DNA from: Eutypa lata
Lineage: Eukaryota; Ascomycota; Sordariomycetes; Xylariales; Diatrypaceae
Direction of reading: 5' to 3'
DNA: 64,000 nucleotides
NCBI GenBank assembly: GCA_022661535.1
Contig: JAKULF010000004.1
Coordinates: forward strand, 6,138,001 to 6,202,000
Positions 57,962-64,000 of the stretch are shown piece after piece. Numbering within the stretch: position 1 is the first letter of the stretch; each line of letters starts with the position of its first letter. The notes under the pieces were generated by a model that was given only the letters and a program-made list of their open reading frames with translations, did not search any database and was not told where the DNA came from. Made by a program: the position numbers and the translations under genes.

Positions 57962-58714
57962 GGCGTGCTTTCGAACTAGAGCACTCATTGAGGCGAGGGG
58001 GTGGCAAGGAGGGATATTATCATATAGGGTAGTGGAATGAATTGCATTGTACGGAATACGCGGCGGTGCAGAAGCTAGGAGATCTGAAACATGATGAAGA
58101 GCAGCAGTAACAAGTTGGCGTTCTTGGCTCTCATTGTTCTTTCCTCTTTACCCTTGTAAATTTTTACGTATTGATACTCAAGTAACGCGAAGATGATTTC
58201 GTCGAGATATTGAAGAAAAAAAAGAATGTCTTCGGAGTAGTGATGCCATTACATACGTATATATATAGTTGACGCAAGGAGATTCGCGATGAAGCAAAAT
58301 ACCTACCTACCTACCTACCTACCTACTTTGACTTCACTTAGGACTTCGTGCTGACGGCTGAAGCAGCAATAGAAAAATCCAAGGACAGACTTTTAGGCTT
58401 GTGTATGAGATATCGAAGTCGTCTCTACCTTGCCTTGCCACGCTTCATCAATGTATATATGCTACAATATCTAAGTATCTATTTATCACACAGATTTTCG
58501 AAGCAAGTTCTAGTTAGGTACCTAAGTTAATCTGTGTAAAAACCTAAGACTCTTCAAGATCATCCAACGTGTATATATATATAGTCATATCCAACAATGC
58601 TAACCCACCACCACCATCACCACGAACAAGATCATATCCGCATAAAAACAAAAGCCATGTCGTAACTTGCGTCACTATCATAACGACCAGTCCAGCCCAG
58701 CTGACCCGTCCGTC
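57962..58714. other. Intergenic region between convergent genes
   Basis: 3' flanks of Erd2 and GH76. Contains a TACC tetramer run (58301-58326) and ATAT runs (58257-58268, 58571-58582). No gene. Confidence 0.6.
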
Positions 58715-60931
58715 TCACGCCGTAGCGCCTATTCGTCCGATTTTCCAGTACGCCCTCAGGAGAGCCAACCCTCCACTCTGCGTCTCGACGGTGCGGCCGC
58801 GCCCGCGCTTATTCGGATCGCCTGCTTGCACATCGCGGCGTTTGACCTCGCTGCCGCCGTCACCATCACCATCACCACTATCATCACCACCAACCAACGG
58901 TAGCTGATCGCCAGTCTCATCCCCATTCAGCCACGCCAGAGCCGAATCACCTCTGTCCTTTTCGCCTCCATCGATATCGACGAAGTTCAAATCATACGGA
59001 CCCTTCCACAGGGTATGATCCGAGTAATTCGCATTGCCATCGCGCGGCACGCCATCGCTCTCCATAGTCGGCCACGCCCCATTCCAGTTACGTTCCAAGA
59101 GCCCCGCCGTCCACCACTGCCCGAACCTACCAGCCGCGTCGCGCGTCGCCAGGGCCGCCTTGGCATTGTGCGCCAGCCAGCCGTGGTACGCGGCGCAGGC
59201 CTCGTCGTGGGACTCTTTCGTGGCGTTGAATGCCTCCTCCTGCATCTGGATGGTGGTAGTTGTTGATGATGTTACCTGTTCTTCTTTGCTGTCGCTGGAA
59301 AAGTCTGGAACCGGGGGCAGGGGCAGGGGCAGGGGCAGGGGCATGACTAGCGGTGCGCAGAACGCCGCGAGGTGGTGGAAGTATATCCCCTTGAAGGTCG
59401 TGGCGTCCTGGTTGCAAACAGCGCCCGCATCGCAGGGGTCCTCGAGGACGCCGGCGCGACCGAGGCCATGCCAGCGGGGGAGCGCGCCCTTTCTCCCTCC
59501 CCCGCTAGCTATGTCGTCATCATCATTATAATCACCATCACCATAACCATCACCGTCGAAGTCTTCTTCTTCTTCAAGCGGGCCATCTTTCCTCAAATCG
59601 TACCCCGTAGCCCGCACGACGTTCTGAACGAGCGCGTGTCCGTCAGCCAGGTACGACGGGGCGCCCGTGGCCTCCCACAGGCCCCGCAAGCCCGTCAGGA
59701 GCACGCCCTGGTTGTACGTCAGCACGGTGTCCTCGCGCTGGTCGCACCGCGTGTTGTTGCTGTCGCTATCGCGGAGCCCGCTGATGTGGAACCCGTCCGT
59801 GTAGAGGCCCGACCGCGCGTCCGTCATGTTGGAGCGCGAGAGCCACCGGTACCCGTCTATCGCCGCCTTGAGGTACTTGGGGTCGCGGGTTCCGTCGCCG
59901 TAGTGGGTGCCGATATTGTTATTATTATTATTATTATCGGAAGAGGAAGAAGAAGAAGAAGAAGAAGAGTAAGCTAGGTTTTGAGCCCTACTACCAGCTG
60001 CTGTATTTGCGCTGGGGCCGGTGGAAAAGGGCGACTTGTTGTCGTCGCCCGGGAAGTACAGATACATGGATATGGAGGCCGCGATGAATAGCTCGTTCGT
60101 GATGGCGTTTTTGTACGGGAGCAGGCGCGGGTTCCACACCATGCCGCCGTCGCATAGGTCGGTATCCCAGCCCTGGCTGGCGAGGTCCCAGAAAATGCGC
60201 GCCCGATGCGCGAAGGCGGGAATCCACGAGTTCCCATGGTAGGTCTGATTGGACCGTATTGTGTCGAGCATCTGAGGAACAGGACCATCGGCGGGAGAGT
60301 CTGCCGCCATTCCCTGGGAACTGAGCGTATAATGTAAATCCGTGTGGGTGTTGAGGAACTGAACGGCCTCAAGCCATCCCAGCACCACCCATAGCATATC
60401 ATCGAAAGCCTCATGTCGGATGGCGAAATCATCCTCGCCGAAATAGTACGCGATAATCTGCGTGAAGTAGGAGTCAATCAAGTTCGACTTGAGCTTCCAA
60501 TCATGGGCGCGATCCTTGTCGTCGAATTTGATCGACGCCAAAGTCTCCGACAGAGTGCGGATGCTGCCAGAAACATGGGTTCCGAGAACGGCCCGAGTCC
60601 AGTCAATTCCGTCCGGCCATGACCCCAGCCAGATCTCGTAGTATTCGTCCTGCAAAACGCCCATGGCATACAGCATCTCATCTAGCAGATCATCATCTGG
60701 CTTTCGATGCTTATGCTTGCCATTCTTCTCAATAGTGGCCGCGACATTGGGCGGCAGGAAACTCTGCGGCACAGAAAGGTCGCATTGTTGTTCCTGACTC
60801 GTGGAGAAAATCGAGCATTCCTGCTCTTGTGACGGTACAGAGCTGTGCGAAGCCGGCTCCCGATATGCCTCAACCCGCGAGGCAAATACGACGAGAGCGG
60901 CTAGCGAGAAAGCCCGCCAACGTTGGGCCAT
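58715..60931 (-). CDS. Secreted glycoside hydrolase family 76 (alpha-1,6-mannanase / Dfg5-like) with low-complexity inserts
   Basis: A 738-aa single exon. Signal peptide (WRAFSLAALVVFASRVEA, cleavage near residue 22). The catalytic Asp-Asp pair of GH76 is in HEAFDDMLW (Asp177-178). Other family landmarks are LLPYKNAITNELFIAASISMY, DGFHISG, VLTYNQGVLLTGL and TFKGIYFHHLA. GH76 proteins cleave or transglycosylate alpha-1,6-mannan; the Dfg5/Dcw1 branch helps attach GPI proteins to the cell wall. Typical members are about 450 aa. Here runs of Ser and Asn, an EEEEDFDGDGYGDGD acidic insert and a PLPLPLPLPP stretch lengthen it, all encoded by short tandem repeats. No C-terminal GPI signal is visible, so it is probably secreted and soluble. 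Confidence 0.88.
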   Translation of the reverse strand: MAQRWRAFSLAALVVFASRVEAYREPASHSSVPSQEQECSIFSTSQEQQCDLSVPQSFLPPNVAATIEKNGKHKHRKPDDDLLDEMLYAMGVLQDEYYEIWLGSWPDGIDWTRAVLGTHVSGSIRTLSETLASIKFDDKDRAHDWKLKSNLIDSYFTQIIAYYFGEDDFAIRHEAFDDMLWVVLGWLEAVQFLNTHTDLHYTLSSQGMAADSPADGPVPQMLDTIRSNQTYHGNSWIPAFAHRARIFWDLASQGWDTDLCDGGMVWNPRLLPYKNAITNELFIAASISMYLYFPGDDNKSPFSTGPSANTAAGSRAQNLAYSSSSSSSSSSDNNNNNNNIGTHYGDGTRDPKYLKAAIDGYRWLSRSNMTDARSGLYTDGFHISGLRDSDSNNTRCDQREDTVLTYNQGVLLTGLRGLWEATGAPSYLADGHALVQNVVRATGYDLRKDGPLEEEEDFDGDGYGDGDYNDDDDIASGGGRKGALPRWHGLGRAGVLEDPCDAGAVCNQDATTFKGIYFHHLAAFCAPLVMPLPLPLPLPPVPDFSSDSKEEQVTSSTTTTIQMQEEAFNATKESHDEACAAYHGWLAHNAKAALATRDAAGRFGQWWTAGLLERNWNGAWPTMESDGVPRDGNANYSDHTLWKGPYDLNFVDIDGGEKDRGDSALAWLNGDETGDQLPLVGGDDSGDGDGDGGSEVKRRDVQAGDPNKRGRGRTVETQSGGLALLRAYWKIGRIGATA

Positions 60932-62098
60932 CTTGCGTTAAGTTTTAACTAATAACTGATGTCTCAAGAAGAAATGGGCTTACGAGAGTGGAGGGTGAAA
61001 CATGACGGACAATGACTACTTCTAGCTAGGCACAGCACAAACAAAGCAGAGCAAGAATGATAAACTGGACAGACTGAACTTTAGACTGAATACATCTGAA
61101 GAAAACTGAAGTTCAAATGGAAGTCAAAACAGAAAAGCTCCAATTCGGAAACTGCACCTCTAACTGGTCCAATGCGATCGTCTCTTCAAAATATGTGGTT
61201 AACTTGGTGGTAGAGATAAACTTTACCATGCGGTCGGATCAGCTTAGTGGGTGTCAGCCAAGCCCCCCGCCACCCCTATCTTCTCTTAAGCGGGGTAATT
61301 TGCTATTTTTGGATTAGATAAAAGGTCCCATTCACTCGATAATACAGACTTCGATATTCCCCATGTGTGGTGAGCTTCGAAGGGCCATCTCGAGCCATCT
61401 ATCTACTAAAGAATTTTGGACTTTCATGACGCAAACACTACACATTCCATGGAAGGTTTCAATGACTATAGTTAGCTGATGAAGAAGTGAAAGGGCGACT
61501 AACGCCATGATAGAATCTTGTGAGAAATAGAGTGAGTATTCGTTTAGTAGCCTGGATATGTTTTGAGATGTAGGAATAGAAACAATATGTCTTTGTTGGC
61601 TTCCAAAGGGTGATGATGAAGTGTTAAGCTGAAAGTTGGAGTTGAGAGACCGACTCGGTATAGGTAGCTACATAAGGTGACAAGGGTTCGCAGTCGGGTC
61701 AGCAGTGCATACTTACCAATTTTTAATAGTATTCTGTGTTCCGGTTGCCGAATTATCTTTTCAAGCAGCATCTTATCATGATAGTGAAGCAATCGGGTTT
61801 ACATACAGGCCGAATGTTGCGACGGCGCTTTATCTTGGCAATCAACCCTCCGAATGCTGCATCGATTCTGTCCGTGTCACGGCACCTTTTATGGGGCCCC
61901 CACCGCACCTCCGGTCAAATAGCGAGCCCACAAAAAGTACCGCTCGGAGGTTAGCGATATGTTTATAAGATACTGATGGTCGTGGGTTGCTACTAGGTAG
62001 ACACTCTTGTAGACACTCTTCTCTTAGTTGAATTTAGTCTGTGAGTTGTATCGCTATACAAATGACCTGTTGATACTTCCCTACTTCGACCTGTCACC
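60932..62098. other. Intergenic region between divergent genes
   Basis: 1.2 kb holding both promoters. Frames at 61117-61317 and 61705-61968 lack motifs. A duplicated word TAGACACTCTT occurs at ~61997 and ~62012. Nothing else seen. Confidence 0.5.
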
Positions 62099-62641
62099 AT
62101 GGCCATCACGTGTATGCCCAAGTACCCTTTCTTCCTCTTCGGAATTCTCGAGCCCGGTCTCTTGTAAGACGCAATGTCCCATTCCTACAAGTCAACAGAT
62201 ATGCTAACATAATACCACAGGTCATGGGGCTACGTAGCAGGATGGCTTGATCCGTTCACCTTCTACCGAGACCAGGTCCCAAACAATCCTGTCGACGACA
62301 TGCCTCCCCAGGGTTTGATCCTCACCTTGATGACGGTCAACTTGTTCGGGGTCATGATCATGGCCGGACTGATGAGTTGCTGGTCGATGCACAAGGACAT
62401 CGCGAAGAAATACACCATCATCATGATCATCACGGACGTTGGACATACGTACTCGGTCTGGAGAGGTGTTGGGGCCGATTACTTCTGGGACCCTACGCAG
62501 TGGAACGCGCATAACGTACTCAACATCGGGATGTGCATGTTTCTGTTGGTTCACCGGATTATCTTCATGTTTGATGGTTTTGGGCCGTTGCTAGATGAGA
62601 AGGACCTTGCTAAGCGCGACCTTGCTAAGAAGACTGCTTGA
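62099..62641 (+). CDS. DUF6704-like four-TM membrane protein (one intron)
   Basis: Exons 62099-62163 and 62221-62641 give 161 aa; the 57-bp intron (GTAAGA, ATGCTAACAT branch, CCACAG) restores GLL-SWGYVAGW in frame. The start MAITCMPKYPFFLFGILEPG has CACCATGG context. Four hydrophobic segments are visible: the N-terminal FFLFGIL, LILTLMTVNLFGVMIMAGLM, KYTIIMIITDVGHTYSVW and VLNIGMCMFLLVHRIIFM. The tail is charged (DLAKRDLAKKTA). The layout (GYVAGWLDPFTFYRDQVP, ITDVGHTYSVWRG) matches a fungal family that I know as DUF6704, with no established function; some members sit near metabolic gene clusters. Confidence 0.7.
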
Positions 62642-64000
62642 GCTGGAAGCCTTTATACACGATGCAATGTATACCTACCTTTTGGCGTGGATGGTTCCCA
62701 TTTTTTCTCCCGCCTGATTTGTATTTAAGGGTTTCCTTGATAGAGCGAGTAGATGATGGTTTGAAGTGCTTTGAAAAGTCTGGCATGTTCTTCACAAGGG
62801 ACGTTGTGTTTCGTCGATCATAGTAGTTGTACTAGCTTACATCTGATATTATAGTTACAAATCTTGTTATCCGATATCTTAGCTATCAAGCACTGTTAAG
62901 ATATCTACGTGTAGAGTCTACGAAAAAAAGTCGTTTTATTATGCATAATTTTCAATGTAACCTTGTTAGTTCCTCAGCGAACCAACATCATCTCGCTAGT
63001 ACAGTTCATCCATAGGGGGTTGTGCCAACACATGTAAACTAACTGGAATATATCGGACATTGTTTCTCATACGCAGAAACAGATAAACTTCACCCTCACC
63101 GATGGCGCTTGTATTTCGACCATTTCATTGTGGATATTATTCCTATTGGTGGTCTTGAAGTTGGAGTTACTCAACCACACAGGATTCATAGCCGATGACG
63201 TTCGAAGAAGCAATGATTTCAAGGCGGCCTTAGGAAATATAGACATTCAGCCACGCTCATTATTACCCAGTGGTATGTAACGAAAGAAGACAATGGCTTG
63301 TATAAACATCCAAGTCGTTGCCAAAATAATTGATACACTTTCGCTTCAAGTAAATTTATATAAACAGTTTTAAATAAGCAGTAATTATTAGAATTTACGC
63401 ATTTTAATGTATCATTTAAATTAACGACGACCTGACACTATAATCACATCAAAAAGTGTCTGCCTCTACCCGTCCCCAACTGTAATGGGAGAGGTGGAAA
63501 TACCAACGGTGATTTTCCGCTAGTTTTAGTCAATCGGAAGCTGGGGACTACCTAGCTCTACAACCCCTTGTTGTCCCCGTCATTCCGTAAATATAAAACT
63601 TGAAACATGCTACTTTCGCGATGGTTCGTTTCAAGCCATCTGGACTCCTCAACGATCTCATTTGCTTTCACCCTAGCGACCGCCGCGAGTCCCGGGAAGA
63701 CTATAACTCAAACCTTGGCACCATGGGGATGTCATCTAATCAACACAAGCCACCGAGCTGAGTGGGGATAGCCTCATCAACCTACCTAGGGGCGAGAAAC
63801 ACCATACGATATGGGATCATCGCAACTGGCGTACGGTGTGCAACCACCGCAAGCTTATAAAGCTAAAAACCCCCATCATTATGGCTTGATCTCCAATTCC
63901 TGGCTTCTATTCACCGCCGCCTTCCGTCTCTCATTATTTGCCTTGTCTTGAAGACATTACATTCATTTCATATCCCAATTTTTGTCACTCTTTTTTTAAA
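62642..64000. other. Intergenic region and leader of a gene beyond the right edge
   Basis: 1.4 kb, AT-rich. No gene. The last ~250 bp (TTATAAAGC at ~63856, then a C/T-rich stretch with CTTCTATTCACCGCC) look like the promoter and 5' leader of a plus-strand gene starting after 64000. Confidence 0.45.

Noticed and set aside
59372..59977. 201-aa plus-strand frame with Ile/Thr and Arg runs
   Set aside because: Antisense of GH76; the runs come from microsatellites on the coding strand.

Overview
This is a stretch of nuclear chromosome from a filamentous ascomycete (Pezizomycotina, most likely a Sordariomycete). The genes are monocistronic on both strands. Their introns are mostly 50-170 bp, with GTAAGT/GTATGT donors, CTAAC/CTGAC-like branch sites and TAG/CAG acceptors. 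Coding regions are GC-rich, intergenic spacers are AT-rich, and single, double and mono-exonic genes are mixed. There is no operon structure, no tRNA or rRNA, no CRISPR array and no intact transposon.

Layout. Positions 1-14 kb carry the 3' end of an Atg14/UVRAG-type gene, a BBE-type FAD oxidoreductase, a secreted GH2 glycosidase, a small possible membrane protein, an unknown 194-aa protein, a SET-domain protein and a membrane-anchored short-chain dehydrogenase. Positions 14-17 kb hold a gag-like zinc-knuckle relic and an alpha/beta hydrolase. Positions 17-22.6 kb are gene-poor and rich in simple and hairpin-forming repeats. Positions 22.7-26.1 kb encode a 991-aa protein with a membrane N-terminus and a disordered tail, interrupted by a long intron with a purine/pyrimidine tract. 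Positions 27.5-36.1 kb are a housekeeping block: Spc7/KNL1, ribosomal protein uS17 (S11) and a DUF3128 twin-CX9C protein.

Positions 36-45 kb are sparse: a probable decayed 2OG-Fe(II) oxygenase, a small cysteine-rich spliced gene, a small orphan ORF and a kinase-fold protein. Positions 45.8-64 kb carry a MARVEL-like four-TM protein, the inner kinetochore protein Ame1/CENP-U (five exons), a 752-aa Cys/poly-Ser orphan protein, a KDEL receptor (Erd2) with a very long acidic tail, a GH76 mannan-active enzyme and a DUF6704-like membrane protein.

Functional links are loose, as usual in fungal chromosomes. Two kinetochore genes (Spc7 of the KMN network and Ame1 of the COMA complex) lie 16 kb apart. 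GH76 (cell-wall remodelling) and Erd2 (ER retrieval) are convergent neighbours. Gene models below were spliced by hand from the sequence. Each multi-exon model was checked for reading-frame continuity and total length divisible by three. None has been tested against transcripts or databases.
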